DNA from: Mycobacterium parmense
GTDB lineage: Bacteria > Actinomycetota > Actinomycetes > Mycobacteriales > Mycobacteriaceae
Length of the DNA stretch: 64,000 nt
Assembly (NCBI RefSeq): GCF_010730575.1
Contig: NZ_AP022614.1
Coordinates: forward strand, 4,464,001 to 4,528,000
Direction: 5' to 3'
The position numbers and the translations under genes are program-made. The number at the start of each line of letters is the position of its first letter. The first letter of the stretch is position 1. This document shows positions 17,814-26,258 of the stretch, in pieces. A model generated the notes under the pieces. It had not been told where the DNA came from. It did not search any database and saw nothing but the letters and a program-made list of their open reading frames with translations.

Positions 17814-18335
17814 ATGGGAGCTCAACGGGCCTCAGCCCAGGGCCTGTCCGCAGACACGCCGGACGGCTTTGGGGTCGCGGTCGTGCGCGAAGAAGGCCAG
17901 TGGCGCTGTTCGCCGATGTCCGCCAAATCCCTGACGAGTCTCAACGCCGCCGAGACCGAGCTGCGCGAACTGCGCAGCGCCGGAGCGGTGTTCGGGCTCC
18001 TCGACATCGACGACGAGTTCTTCGTCATCGTCCGCCCGGCGCCCTCGGGCGCGCGGCTGCTGCTGTCGGATGCCACCGCCGCGCTGGACTACGACATCGC
18101 CGCCGAGGTGCTGGACAAGCTCGATGCCGACCTCGATCCCGACGACCTCGAGGATTCCGAGCCCTTCGAGGAGGGTGACCTGGGCCTGCTGGCCGACATC
18201 GGGCTGCCCGAGGCGGTGCTGGGCGTCATCCTCGACGAGACCGACCTCTACGCCGACGAGCAGCTGGGCCGCATCGCCCGGGAGATGGGGTTCGCCGACG
18301 AGCTGTCGGCGGTGATCGACCGCCTCGGCCGGTGA
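17814..18335 (+). CDS. tRNA adenosine deaminase-associated protein
   Basis: This 173-residue acidic protein corresponds to Rv3753c. It has an N-terminal alpha/beta part (EEGQWRCSP) and an acidic linker rich in D and E around residues 105-125 (DADLDPDDLEDSEPFEEGD). Its gene lies 12 bases ahead of tadA, as in most actinobacteria, which suggests it assists the deaminase. Its mechanism is unknown. Met-1 could also be a later start, because the first 20 residues look poorly conserved. Confidence 0.8.
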   Translation: MGAQRASAQGLSADTPDGFGVAVVREEGQWRCSPMSAKSLTSLNAAETELRELRSAGAVFGLLDIDDEFFVIVRPAPSGARLLLSDATAALDYDIAAEVLDKLDADLDPDDLEDSEPFEEGDLGLLADIGLPEAVLGVILDETDLYADEQLGRIAREMGFADELSAVIDRLGR

Positions 18336-18347
18336 CCGCGGCCATCG

Positions 18348-18806
18348 GTGCGCACTGACGAAGACCTGATCCGTGCGGCGCTGTCGGTCGCCGCGACGGC
18401 CGGCCCCCGCGACGTGCCCGTCGGCGCGGTGGTGATCGGTGCCGACGGAACCGAACTCGCGCGGGCGGTCAACGCCCGGGAGGCCCTGGCCGATCCGACG
18501 GCGCACGCCGAGATCCTGGCGATGCGCGCGGCGGCCGCCGTCCTGGGCGACGGCTGGCGGCTGCAGGGCACCACGCTGGCCGTCACGCTGGAACCGTGCA
18601 CCATGTGCGCGGGGGCGCTGGTGCTGGCCCGCGTGGCGCGCCTGGTGTTCGGCGCGTGGGAACCCAAGACCGGCGCGGTCGGCTCGCTGTGGGACGTGGT
18701 CCGCGACCGCCGCCTCAACCATCGCCCTGCGGTGCGCGGCGGCGTGCTCGCCCAGGAGTGCGCCGCGCCGCTGGAAGCGTTCTTCGCCCGCCAGCGATTG
18801 GGTTGA
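18348..18806 (+). CDS. tadA: tRNA-specific adenosine deaminase TadA
   Basis: This 152-residue zinc deaminase converts A34 to inosine in tRNA-Arg(ACG). The catalytic HAE motif has H53 and E55, and the PCTMC motif supplies zinc ligands C84 and C87. The GTG start lies directly after the partner gene. A tRNA gene follows 29 bases after the stop. This corresponds to Rv3752c. Confidence 0.9.
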   Translation: MRTDEDLIRAALSVAATAGPRDVPVGAVVIGADGTELARAVNAREALADPTAHAEILAMRAAAAVLGDGWRLQGTTLAVTLEPCTMCAGALVLARVARLVFGAWEPKTGAVGSLWDVVRDRRLNHRPAVRGGVLAQECAAPLEAFFARQRLG

Positions 18807-18835
18807 GCGGCGGGCGGTTCGGTAAGCTGCTCCGC

Positions 18836-18925
18836 GGTGGCGTGTCCGAGCGGCCTAAGGAGCACGCCTCGAAAGCGTGTGACGGCTAAAACCGTCCGAG
18901 GGTTCAAATCCCTCCGCCACCGCCA
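18836..18925 (+). tRNA. tRNA-Ser (anticodon CGA)
   Basis: Acceptor arms ggtggcg (18836-18842) and cgccacc (18915-18921) pair perfectly. The anticodon stem cacgc/gcgtg encloses loop ctcgaaa with anticodon CGA at 18870-18872, reading UCG. The long variable arm (gacggctaaaaccgtc) is diagnostic of serine tRNA. The T-arm contains ggttcaaatcc. The CCA end is encoded (18923-18925). Confidence 0.97.
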
Positions 18926-19092
18926 AAGCTCTCAGGCTCTCTCACCGGCCGAGGACTCTGCGGCCGTCGCGAGGCTCTGGGCGGCTTCGTCGTCCCGGAT
19001 CGCGCGGATCCGCCCAGCCTGCCAAAATGCTGTCACCGCTGTAACCAGCGGCGACCGAGCGCCGTCGGCTGCCAGAGAGAAGGAATCCCGAC

Positions 19093-19308
19093 ATGAAGAC
19101 GCCAGTATTGATGGCCTGCGCAGCCCTAGCGGCAGCGGTGACGTGGACGGCTCCGTCGGCCCCGGCGACCACTCCCTATTGCGATTCGCTCCCGCCCCGG
19201 GACGCTCGCGAATGCAATTGCGGCTTCGACTTCGCCCCGGGCACTCCGGAACTGCACGACTGCCTGTACGGGAATGCGGGGGCGCCCAAACCCAGCCCCA
19301 CCCCGTAA
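19093..19308 (+). CDS. Small secreted four-cysteine protein
   Basis: This 71-residue protein has a signal peptide (about residues 1-26, ending in APSAPA). The mature peptide of about 45 residues has four cysteines (YCDS, ECNC, HDC) and a Pro-rich tail (PKPSPTP). An AGAAGGAA ribosome site precedes the ATG. I do not recognise the family. The cysteines suggest two disulfides in the exported form. Confidence 0.65.
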   Translation: MKTPVLMACAALAAAVTWTAPSAPATTPYCDSLPPRDARECNCGFDFAPGTPELHDCLYGNAGAPKPSPTP

Positions 19309-19314
19309 CACCCG

Positions 19315-19887
19315 TCAGGGCACCGTCCCGACCATGTCGTTGTGCTGCGGGCAGTAGGTGTGCACCGAGATCGTCACGTAGGTGTCGGCGTGCTGGCCGA
19401 GCGACGGATTGCTCCCCTGGAACGCCGCGACGATCTGCGGCACGGTCATGCCCTGGTCGATGTCCTGGCAGACCAGTTTGCCGTTGTAGATCGCGGCGTC
19501 GGGGTTGGCGAACGAGATGCCCTGGTCGTTGAGCTTCTGCACGTAGGCGTTGTCCTGGTCGGGAGTGGACGCGATCGACGACGGAGCCGAAGTCGGCGCG
19601 GGCGTGCCGCTCGGCGACGCGGCGGCGTCGCCCTTCGACGGCGAGGACGAAGAGCCCCTGTCATCGGGGCCGCCGGGGCTCATCAGCCAGAAGGCCACCA
19701 TGATCACGCCGGCCAGGGCCAGGCCGCCGGCGAACAGCGCGGCCGCCCTGCGCCAGGTGTCGCGCCACGACTGGCGCTCACCCGCCGGGGCGCTCGCGGC
19801 GGGGGCGTCGTCGCCGCGCGACCACGCCAGATTGGCGGCGGCCGTCTCGTCGGAATTCTCATGAGCCGCCGGGACGGGCTCGGGCAT
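19315..19887 (-). CDS. DUF732-domain membrane-anchored protein
   Basis: The product is 190 residues: a cytoplasmic N-terminus of about 45 residues, one transmembrane helix (about 50-70, FAGGLALAGVIMVAFWL), a Ser/Pro/Ala-rich linker and a C-terminal DUF732 domain. The domain shows the typical DNAYVQKLNDQGI start, two conserved cysteines (LVCQD, HTYCP) and Y at the end. DUF732 proteins are common in mycobacteria and of unknown function. The start is uncertain because no strong ribosome site is seen. The frame continues upstream through another gene, which was rejected. Confidence 0.75.
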   Translation of the reverse strand: MPEPVPAAHENSDETAAANLAWSRGDDAPAASAPAGERQSWRDTWRRAAALFAGGLALAGVIMVAFWLMSPGGPDDRGSSSSPSKGDAAASPSGTPAPTSAPSSIASTPDQDNAYVQKLNDQGISFANPDAAIYNGKLVCQDIDQGMTVPQIVAAFQGSNPSLGQHADTYVTISVHTYCPQHNDMVGTVP

Positions 19888-19910
19888 GACGGAAATGCTA
19901 GCCGCCCGCC

Positions 19911-21044
19911 TCAGGCCTGGCTTCCGGCCAGCCCACGCATGGTCAGGCCCTCGTTGTCCTGGAACGGCCGTCCGTCGGGGCGCAGCAGGTCGTGGAACCA
20001 GACCTTCGGGATCGAGGTGTACGGGTGATCCCAGGAATCCCAGGGAAAGTAGGTCTGCGTCTTCCCGGCGACCAGGCCCCAGTTGATGGCGCCGACGTTG
20101 TGACGCTTGGCCACCGGCAGGATCGCCTCCACGGTGCTGCCTTTGGTGCGGGCCATGTACTCGGTGCACAGGACCGGCCGGCCGAGCGGGGCGAGCTCGG
20201 CGATCCGGGACTCGAATCCCGCGGGCTCGGCGTAGGAATGGAACGTGATCACGTCGGCGTTCGCGAGCTGGAAGTCGCTGATGGGGCTGCGGCCCTTGGG
20301 TTCTCCCCAATCACCGCGCCAGACGCCGCTCGTCAGCGGCTGACCGGGGTCCACGGCGCGGGCCCAGCGGAACACCTGCGGGAGCAGGTTCTCCACCAGC
20401 TGCTCCTTGTCGCTGCGCTCGGCGCTGCGATATTGGCGCGCCGGGTTGTCGGGCTCGTTCCACAGGTCCCAGCCCAGCACGCGGTCGTCGTTGCGGAACT
20501 GGGTGAGCACGCCGGTGACGTAGTCGCGCATGACCGCGGCGTAGCGGGGGTCGCCGAGCCGTTCGGCGCCCGGGCTTTGCACCCAGCCCGAGTTGTGCAC
20601 CCCGGGTCGGGGGCCGCGCTGTCGCCCCGCCCGCGGCGCCGGGTCCCAGCAGGAGTCGAAGAACACGAACAGCGGCTTGATGCGGTGGCGGCCCGCGATG
20701 TCGACGAACTGGCCCAGCCGCGTCTGGAAGCCGCGCGGATCGGCGGCCCAGAGCTGGTCGTGCAGGAATACCCGCGCCGTGTTGTGCCCGTAGAACCGGG
20801 CCCAGCCGAGCTCGGTGTCGATGCGGCGCGGGTCGAAGGTGTCGGGCTGAAACATCTCCAGCTGGTTGATGGCGTTCGACGGAATGTAGTTCGCACCGAC
20901 GAGCCAGCCTTGCGCCTGGTACCAGCGGTTGGCGCGATCGGGGGACCACCGGCCGGCCTCTTCGGCGCGGGCGCGCGGCGCTCGGCTCAGTGCTGCACCG
21001 GTGGCCAGGAGTAGCGGCAGTTTCAGGGCCGTTCGACGGTGCAC
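19911..21044 (-). CDS. Secreted GH5-like glycoside hydrolase
   Basis: This 377-residue protein has a twin-arginine-like signal (HRRTALKLPLLLATGAAL) and cleavage near ARA at about 27. The fold is a cellulase-like (beta/alpha)8 barrel. The general acid/base is E197 in WDLWNEP and the likely nucleophile is E295 in LCTEYM. It resembles Rv3096 of M. tuberculosis. The substrate could be a beta-glucan or mannan; it is not determined here. The GTG start lies 237 bases from the divergent DUF2237 gene. Confidence 0.8.
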   Translation of the reverse strand: MHRRTALKLPLLLATGAALSRAPRARAEEAGRWSPDRANRWYQAQGWLVGANYIPSNAINQLEMFQPDTFDPRRIDTELGWARFYGHNTARVFLHDQLWAADPRGFQTRLGQFVDIAGRHRIKPLFVFFDSCWDPAPRAGRQRGPRPGVHNSGWVQSPGAERLGDPRYAAVMRDYVTGVLTQFRNDDRVLGWDLWNEPDNPARQYRSAERSDKEQLVENLLPQVFRWARAVDPGQPLTSGVWRGDWGEPKGRSPISDFQLANADVITFHSYAEPAGFESRIAELAPLGRPVLCTEYMARTKGSTVEAILPVAKRHNVGAINWGLVAGKTQTYFPWDSWDHPYTSIPKVWFHDLLRPDGRPFQDNEGLTMRGLAGSQA

Positions 21045-21281
21045 GCTGTGACGATAAGTTTGGCGGGCTCACTAACCGTGGAGCCACAATCGGGCGTCGA
21101 AAATCGTTATCGACTCGTCACCTTGGGCCACTCGGAGTCCGCGTTCGCCCGCGGCGCGCCGTCCTTCGTTTTCTGGCCCGGCGCCGCGAAGGTGCGCGCT
21201 GAGCAGGAGGGACGATCGTCGCCTCACCTTCGACCGCGAAGTCCCGTCGAACTTCACCCCAAACAGCGCAATACTGAAGGC

Positions 21282-21668
21282 GTGCCTGATCGCAACGTGC
21301 TAGGCGGGTCGCTCCAGCCATGCGGCAACGAACCGCTCACCGGTTACTACCGCGACGGCTGTTGCTCGACAGGTCCCGAGGATGTGGGCCGGCACACCAT
21401 ATGTGCGGTGATGACCGCCGAATTCCTGGAGCATCAGCGCTCCATCGGCAACGATTTGCTGACGCCGATACCGGAATACCGGTTTCCGGGTCTGCTGCCC
21501 GGCGACCGGTGGTGCGTCACCGCGCTGAACTGGCTGCAGGCCCACGAGGATGGATGTGCCGCCCCGGTGGTGCTGGCCTGTACCCACGAGCGAACGCTCG
21601 AGGTGGTGCCCCTCGAGGTGCTCGAGGAGCACAAGGTCGACGTTCCCGACGACCTGGCTAACCTCTAG
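21282..21668 (+). CDS. DUF2237 family protein
   Basis: This 128-residue protein shows the conserved GCCSTGPEDVGRHTICAVMT segment and GDRWCVTALNW of the DUF2237 family. It is a small cytosolic protein with several cysteines. Function is unknown. The GTG start is preceded by GAAGG. It overlaps the IclR gene on the opposite strand by 11 bases tail to tail. Confidence 0.78.
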   Translation: MPDRNVLGGSLQPCGNEPLTGYYRDGCCSTGPEDVGRHTICAVMTAEFLEHQRSIGNDLLTPIPEYRFPGLLPGDRWCVTALNWLQAHEDGCAAPVVLACTHERTLEVVPLEVLEEHKVDVPDDLANL

Positions 21669-22557
21669 GCCCCGCGACCCGCGACTCGATGCGCCGCGCC
21701 GCGGCGCGCACCTGCCTGCCCAGTCGCCCGACCTGGGCGGCCGTGAGTTCGGCGAACGGCGCGGCGCCGATCGACATCGACGCGATCCCGTCCTCGTCGA
21801 GGATCGGCGCCGAGACGGTGGCGATGCCGTGCCTGCCCTGGCCGGCGAGCTCGCCGGCCACGAAGTCGATGACCGTGAGGTCGGCGAAGGCGCGCGCGAG
21901 CCGCGCGGTGATGGCATCGGGCTCGCCGTCACGCCCGAGCGCGCGCAGCGCGGTGTACACGCGTGCGTATTCGCGGCTGAGCCGGTCGACGGCATAGCCG
22001 CGCTCGCGAATCTCGTCGAGCACGGCGCCGATCCGGCGGGATAGGGCCGCCGATGGCCTGCCGATGCCTTCGAGCCACGTCCGCCGCGAACCGGCGGTGG
22101 CGAACGCGGCGTAGTCGCGGCCGAACGGCGCGACCAGCGGCATGCGCAGGCCGCGCTCCACCCCCATCCCGGACGCGGATTCACCGGCGCTGTCGACCAC
22201 CACGATGGCGTTGCCTTCGCGGCGGGCGAGGAACGCCTGAGTCCCGGCGTTCTCGGCCAGCTCTCGGAGCACCCCGTGGAACCTGCGGTCACCGGCCGGG
22301 CCGGTCAGCGACGCGATGCCCGGCCCGCAACAGTAGGTGGCCGCCGCGGCGTCGCGCAGTACCCAGTCGTGCACGGCCAGCGTGGCCAGGATGGCGTGGC
22401 CGGTGGCCCTGCTGATGCCGAGTTCGCGGGAGATCTCCGCCAGGGAGAAGGCCCGGCCGGGCTGCGACGCGAGCAGTTGCATGATCGCGACGACGCGTTG
22501 CGTCGGCGGGGACGAGGGTTGACGAGGCGTCTGCACCGAGGCTACCGTCTGTGTCAC
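21658..22557 (-). CDS. IclR-family transcriptional regulator
   Basis: This 299-residue regulator has an N-terminal winged helix-turn-helix (about 20-80; FSLAEISRELGISRATGHAILATL). The C-terminal effector domain of about 170 residues ends GRQVRAAARRIES. The GTG at 22557 was chosen because an upstream start would run through the coding region of the divergent sulfotransferase gene. It probably controls that gene cluster and itself through the palindrome at 22572-22585. The ligand is unknown. Confidence 0.82.
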   Translation of the reverse strand: MTQTVASVQTPRQPSSPPTQRVVAIMQLLASQPGRAFSLAEISRELGISRATGHAILATLAVHDWVLRDAAAATYCCGPGIASLTGPAGDRRFHGVLRELAENAGTQAFLARREGNAIVVVDSAGESASGMGVERGLRMPLVAPFGRDYAAFATAGSRRTWLEGIGRPSAALSRRIGAVLDEIRERGYAVDRLSREYARVYTALRALGRDGEPDAITARLARAFADLTVIDFVAGELAGQGRHGIATVSAPILDEDGIASMSIGAAPFAELTAAQVGRLGRQVRAAARRIESRVAGPRG

Positions 22558-22571
22558 ATTTCGAATGGTAC

Positions 22572-22585
22572 GTCGAATATTCGAC
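22572..22585. promoter_or_regulatory. Palindromic operator candidate for IclR protein
   Basis: GTCGAATATTCGAC is a perfect 14-bp palindrome, with partial outer symmetry (TGGTAC ... ACCA). It lies between the IclR gene start (22557) and the divergent sulfotransferase gene (22640). IclR proteins bind such palindromes of about 14-15 bp. It overlaps the probable promoter region of both genes. Confidence 0.5.
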
Positions 22586-22639
22586 ACCACGGAACATTCG
22601 CCACCGGGCATGGTCGACACGGGTCGAGGAGGCGGTCGC

Positions 22640-23926
22640 ATGGGCGCGGCAGGCTTCGGGGTCGGCGACATCCCCGACATCGACTTCGACGACCTGACGT
22701 CGCCGCGGCTGACCGACGTTCAACGCCAGATCCTGGAGTACACCGAGGCCAGGCCCGTCGAGTTCGACATCGACCGCATGCTGGCCGAGGCGATCGCCGC
22801 GGCCGGCGTCGGTGACCCCGACGGCATCGACGACGCCGGCGGCTTCGGGGACCGGCTCCGCGCGCACGTCGGGGCGATCGAGGCCGACGAGGGGCTGCGC
22901 CAGCTGACCCGCGGGTCGCTGCGGCAGCGGATAGTTCGCCTGCTGCGCAACCGGATATCACTGACCGACCTCCTCGAGCGGTACCCCGAGATCGAGTCCA
23001 TCGAGATCGAGAAGCCGTTCATCGTGGTGGGGATGCCGCGCTCCGGCACCACCCATCTGGTGAACCTCATCGCCGCCGATCCCGGCCGGCGCGCGTTGCC
23101 CTACTGGGAGAGCCAGGAGCCCGTCCCGGCGCGCGGGCAGGGACCCGGCGTGTCCGGCGTCGACCCCCGCTACGCACGGGCCAGAGCCGAACACGACGCG
23201 TTGATGGCCAGCGCGCCGGTGGTGGCCGCCATGCACGACCGCTACCCGGAGGCGATCGAGGAGGAGGTGGAGCTGCTCGACCTCGACCTGGCCGCCTACG
23301 TGCTGGAATGGCATGCGCGCGTGCCTGGTTGGCGCGATTGCTACCTGCTCTTGGACCAGACCCGGCACTACGCATACCTGCGAAAAGTACTGCAGGCGTT
23401 GACTTTCCTGCGCGGACCGCGAACCTGGGTCCTCAAGAGCCCGCAGCACTGCGAGCAACTCGGCCCGCTGATGGCCACCTTCCCGGATGCGACGGTGGTC
23501 TTCACCCACCGCGACCCGGTCGCGGTGATCCAGTCGACGATCACGATGATGGCCTACTCCGACCGGCTGCGCCGCACCAGCATCGACCCGCAGTGGCTGC
23601 TGGCCTACTGGACCGACCGGGTGCACCGCCTGCTCGGCGCGTGCGTGCGCGACCGCGACCTGGTGCCCGCCGAACGCAGCATCGACGTCGGCTTCCACGA
23701 GCTCAACGGCAGCGAGCTGCCGCTGCTCGAGGAGCTCTACCGGCGCGCCGGATCCGAGGTGAGCTCGAAGGCGCGGGAGGGCTTCCGTCGTTACCTGGAC
23801 GGAAATCCGCGCGGCAGGCACGGCCGCATCCGTTACGACCTGCGGCGGCACTTCGGTGTCTCGCCCGACGAGCTGCGCGGCCGGTTCGACTTCTACTTCA
23901 ACAGGTTCGAGGTGCGCGATGAGTAG
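22640..23926 (+). CDS. Sulfotransferase-family protein
   Basis: This 428-residue protein of the sulfotransferase 3 group (PAPS-dependent) shows the 5'-phosphosulfate-binding motif VGMPRSGTTHL (PRSGTT at 133-138) and a 3'-phosphate-binding stretch FTHRDPVAVIQS. The chosen ATG has GAGGAGG 7 bases upstream; the frame is open to 22565, where an earlier start would cross the operator. It overlaps the downstream sulfatase-like gene by 8 bases. Related mycobacterial Stf enzymes sulfate lipids and sugars. The acceptor here is unknown. Confidence 0.82.
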   Translation: MGAAGFGVGDIPDIDFDDLTSPRLTDVQRQILEYTEARPVEFDIDRMLAEAIAAAGVGDPDGIDDAGGFGDRLRAHVGAIEADEGLRQLTRGSLRQRIVRLLRNRISLTDLLERYPEIESIEIEKPFIVVGMPRSGTTHLVNLIAADPGRRALPYWESQEPVPARGQGPGVSGVDPRYARARAEHDALMASAPVVAAMHDRYPEAIEEEVELLDLDLAAYVLEWHARVPGWRDCYLLLDQTRHYAYLRKVLQALTFLRGPRTWVLKSPQHCEQLGPLMATFPDATVVFTHRDPVAVIQSTITMMAYSDRLRRTSIDPQWLLAYWTDRVHRLLGACVRDRDLVPAERSIDVGFHELNGSELPLLEELYRRAGSEVSSKAREGFRRYLDGNPRGRHGRIRYDLRRHFGVSPDELRGRFDFYFNRFEVRDE

Positions 23927-25175
23927 CGACGCCGAGCAGAGCGAGCCGGTCTACCGGAGCAGGCCGGGTGCCGAGGCCATGCGCCCCGCGGCCGCCGAGC
24001 GTGCCGAGCGGATCGCCCCCGGGCTGTGGTGCTCGCCCGGCCTGTCGAACGCCTACCTGCTGACCACGGCCGACGGGCGGGTGATCGTCAACACCGGGAT
24101 GGGTTTCGAGGGGCCGGTGCACCGCGCCAACTTCGACGCAGTCGACGCCTCGCCGGTGCGGTACATCATCTTCACGCAGGGCCACGTCGACCACGTCGGC
24201 GGACTGGACAGCGTGCGCGACCCCGGGACAACGGTTGTCGCGCAGGCGAATTGGCGTGCGTGGCGCGACGACAACGAACGCCTGATGCCCTACCGCGCCG
24301 CCCGCAGCGCGTTCGCCTTCAAGGACACGCTGGCGAAGGGCATCGGCGCGATCCAACGGCGCGTCGGCAGCAAGCGCCTGCCCGGCCAGAGCGTGCCCGT
24401 CGTGGACCTCGACTTCGAGGACACGCTCACCCTCGAGGTCGGTGGCCGGCGGCTGGAGCTGATCTCCGTGCCGGGCGGGGAAACCACCGACTCACTAGTG
24501 GTCTGGCTGCCCGACGAGCGAATCTGTCTGTGCGGTAACACCTTCGGTCCCGTCTTCGGACACATGCCCAACCTCGTCACCGTCCGTGGCGACCGGTACC
24601 GCGACGCGCTGACGGCGATCGCGTCCGTGGAGCGGGTGCGCGACCTGAAGCCCGAGCTGCTGGTGACGGGCCATTTCGAGCCCATCGCGGGACGGGGGCG
24701 CATCGATGCCGAGCTGACCCGGCTGCGCGACGCGCTCCGGCACGTCCACGACCAGACGGTGGCAGGCATGAACGCCGGCAAGGATGTCCGGACGTTGATG
24801 CGCGAGATCACGCTGCCGCCGGACTGCGACGTCGGTGAGGGTTACGGCAAGGTGGCGTGGGACGTGCGGGCCGTCTGGGAGAACTACTCGGGCTGGTTTC
24901 ACCACGAATCCACCACGGAGCTCTACCCTGTCGGCTTCGACGCGGTCGCCGCCGACGTCGTCGAACTGGCCGGGGCCGCCGCGCTGGTGGACCGCGCCCG
25001 GGCCCACCTGCGCGCCGATCGCCCGCTGCACGCGATCCACCTCGCCGAGCTCCTGCCCGCCGACCACCCGGACGCACGCGGCGTGCTGCGGGAGGCGCAC
25101 GAGAGACTGCTGGCCGCGAGCGCCAACTTCTGGGAAAGCGCCTGGCTCAGAGAGCAACTGGCGAGGAACTCATGA
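23919..25175 (+). CDS. Alkylsulfatase-like metallo-beta-lactamase-fold protein
   Basis: This 418-residue protein shares the beta-lactamase-fold and helical domain with the alkylsulfatase at 3831-5705 (VRAVWENYSGWFHH aligns with VKAVYQRYMGWFDG) but lacks the C-terminal SCP2-like domain. The metal motif reads TQGHVDHVGG at 86-95, so the first ligand histidine is Q87 while H89, D91 and H92 remain. A Gln ligand also occurs in some B3 lactamases (QHH type), so activity is not excluded. It starts inside the sulfotransferase gene and is co-transcribed. It could hydrolyse a sulfate ester or another thioester or ester. Confidence 0.8.
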   Translation: MSSDAEQSEPVYRSRPGAEAMRPAAAERAERIAPGLWCSPGLSNAYLLTTADGRVIVNTGMGFEGPVHRANFDAVDASPVRYIIFTQGHVDHVGGLDSVRDPGTTVVAQANWRAWRDDNERLMPYRAARSAFAFKDTLAKGIGAIQRRVGSKRLPGQSVPVVDLDFEDTLTLEVGGRRLELISVPGGETTDSLVVWLPDERICLCGNTFGPVFGHMPNLVTVRGDRYRDALTAIASVERVRDLKPELLVTGHFEPIAGRGRIDAELTRLRDALRHVHDQTVAGMNAGKDVRTLMREITLPPDCDVGEGYGKVAWDVRAVWENYSGWFHHESTTELYPVGFDAVAADVVELAGAAALVDRARAHLRADRPLHAIHLAELLPADHPDARGVLREAHERLLAASANFWESAWLREQLARNS

Positions 25176-25215
25176 CGGCGCCTCGCACCGGCCCCGCGAT
25201 GACGGGAGGCGGGAC

Positions 25216-26187
25216 GTGCTGCTGACGGTGCTGCGCTTCAATTTCGCCTCACCGCAAGGTGATCCGCGCACGCAGAACCGGATCCTGTCCACCGCGCTGG
25301 AACTGGCCCAGTGGGGCGAAGCCCACGGCTTCACGTCCGTGAGCGTCGACGAGCACCACTCGACCGGCCACGGGTGGAGCTGCAACCCGATCATGGCCGC
25401 GGCGATGTTTCTGGCGCGGACCTCGAGGCTGATCGCCAGCGTCGACTGCGCACTGGGACCGTTGTGGAACCCGGTCCGGCTCGCCGAAGACATCGCGCTG
25501 GTCGACAACATGAGCCGTGGCCGGTTGCACACCACGGTGGGCCTCGGCTACCGCACCGTCGAATACGATGCTCTCGGAGCCGATTTCGGCGACCGCGGCG
25601 CGTTGATGGACAATCTGGTCGAACGCATGCTGTCGGTCTGGGCCGGCGCCGGCGCGGACGCCGGGATCTGCACGGGCACCTGGACCCGTCCTCATCCGCC
25701 GCTGTATGTGGGGGGCGGCGCGCGCGCCACTGCGCGCCGGGCGGCGCGTTTCCGGCTGCCGCTGAGCCTGGCCGACCACCTGCCCGACATCGCCGCCTAC
25801 TATCGCGGCCTGTGCGCCGACGCGGGGATCCCGCCGCTCGTCCTGATGCCCGGGCCGGTCAATCGCGGGATGATCTACCTGCACGAGGACCCGGACCGTG
25901 CCTGGGCCGAACTCGGTGACCACATCCTGTGGGAGGCGGTCACCTACGGCCAATGGTCCACCGACGCGCGTTCGTACATGCACATCCCGGGGGTGCGAAC
26001 GCTCGACGAGGTCCGGGCATCGGGACGGTACCGCTTCCTGACCCCCGAGGAGTTGATCGCGGAGATCCGGGCCGCCGACGACTACGGGCCACTGGTCATG
26101 CACCCCCTGGTCGGCGGCATGCCCGCCGACGAAGCGTGGAAGTCCGTGCAACTGCTCGCCGACAAAGTTCTGCCCGCGTTCACCTGA
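25216..26187 (+). CDS. Luciferase-like flavin/F420-dependent monooxygenase
   Basis: This 323-residue protein of the bacterial luciferase-like superfamily shows the first barrel strand LLTVLRFNFASP, the SVDEHHSTGHGW segment and a flavin-binding YVGGGARATARR region. A GTG start with GGGAGG upstream gives family length. It is the third gene of the sulfotransferase cluster, about 40 bases after it. The oxidised substrate is unknown. It may use F420 or FMN. Confidence 0.8.
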   Translation: MLLTVLRFNFASPQGDPRTQNRILSTALELAQWGEAHGFTSVSVDEHHSTGHGWSCNPIMAAAMFLARTSRLIASVDCALGPLWNPVRLAEDIALVDNMSRGRLHTTVGLGYRTVEYDALGADFGDRGALMDNLVERMLSVWAGAGADAGICTGTWTRPHPPLYVGGGARATARRAARFRLPLSLADHLPDIAAYYRGLCADAGIPPLVLMPGPVNRGMIYLHEDPDRAWAELGDHILWEAVTYGQWSTDARSYMHIPGVRTLDEVRASGRYRFLTPEELIAEIRAADDYGPLVMHPLVGGMPADEAWKSVQLLADKVLPAFT

Positions 26188-26192
26188 CGCCC

Positions 26193-26217
26193 GTGTCAAC
26201 ACCCGGGGATCGGGTAT
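26193..26217 (+). promoter_or_regulatory. Weak SigF-like promoter
   Basis: GTGT at 26193-26196 and GGGTAT at 26212-26217 are 15 bases apart. The -10 is exact for the SigF consensus, but the -35 has one mismatch to GTTT. It lies about 42 bases before the Gly-rich secreted protein gene. Confidence 0.35.
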
Positions 26218-26258
26218 CTGCCATCGCGTAAGGCATTCACGACCAAGATGGGGGATCG

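Noticed and set aside
18596..18889. Frame running through tadA and tRNA-Ser
   Set aside because: Its end (SERPKEHASKACDG) is only translated tRNA sequence, a known artefact.
25171..25224. 17-codon frame overlapping the stop of the sulfatase-like gene (ATGA)
   Set aside because: It ends within the start of the luciferase-like gene, which has its own GGGAGG site; no protein features.
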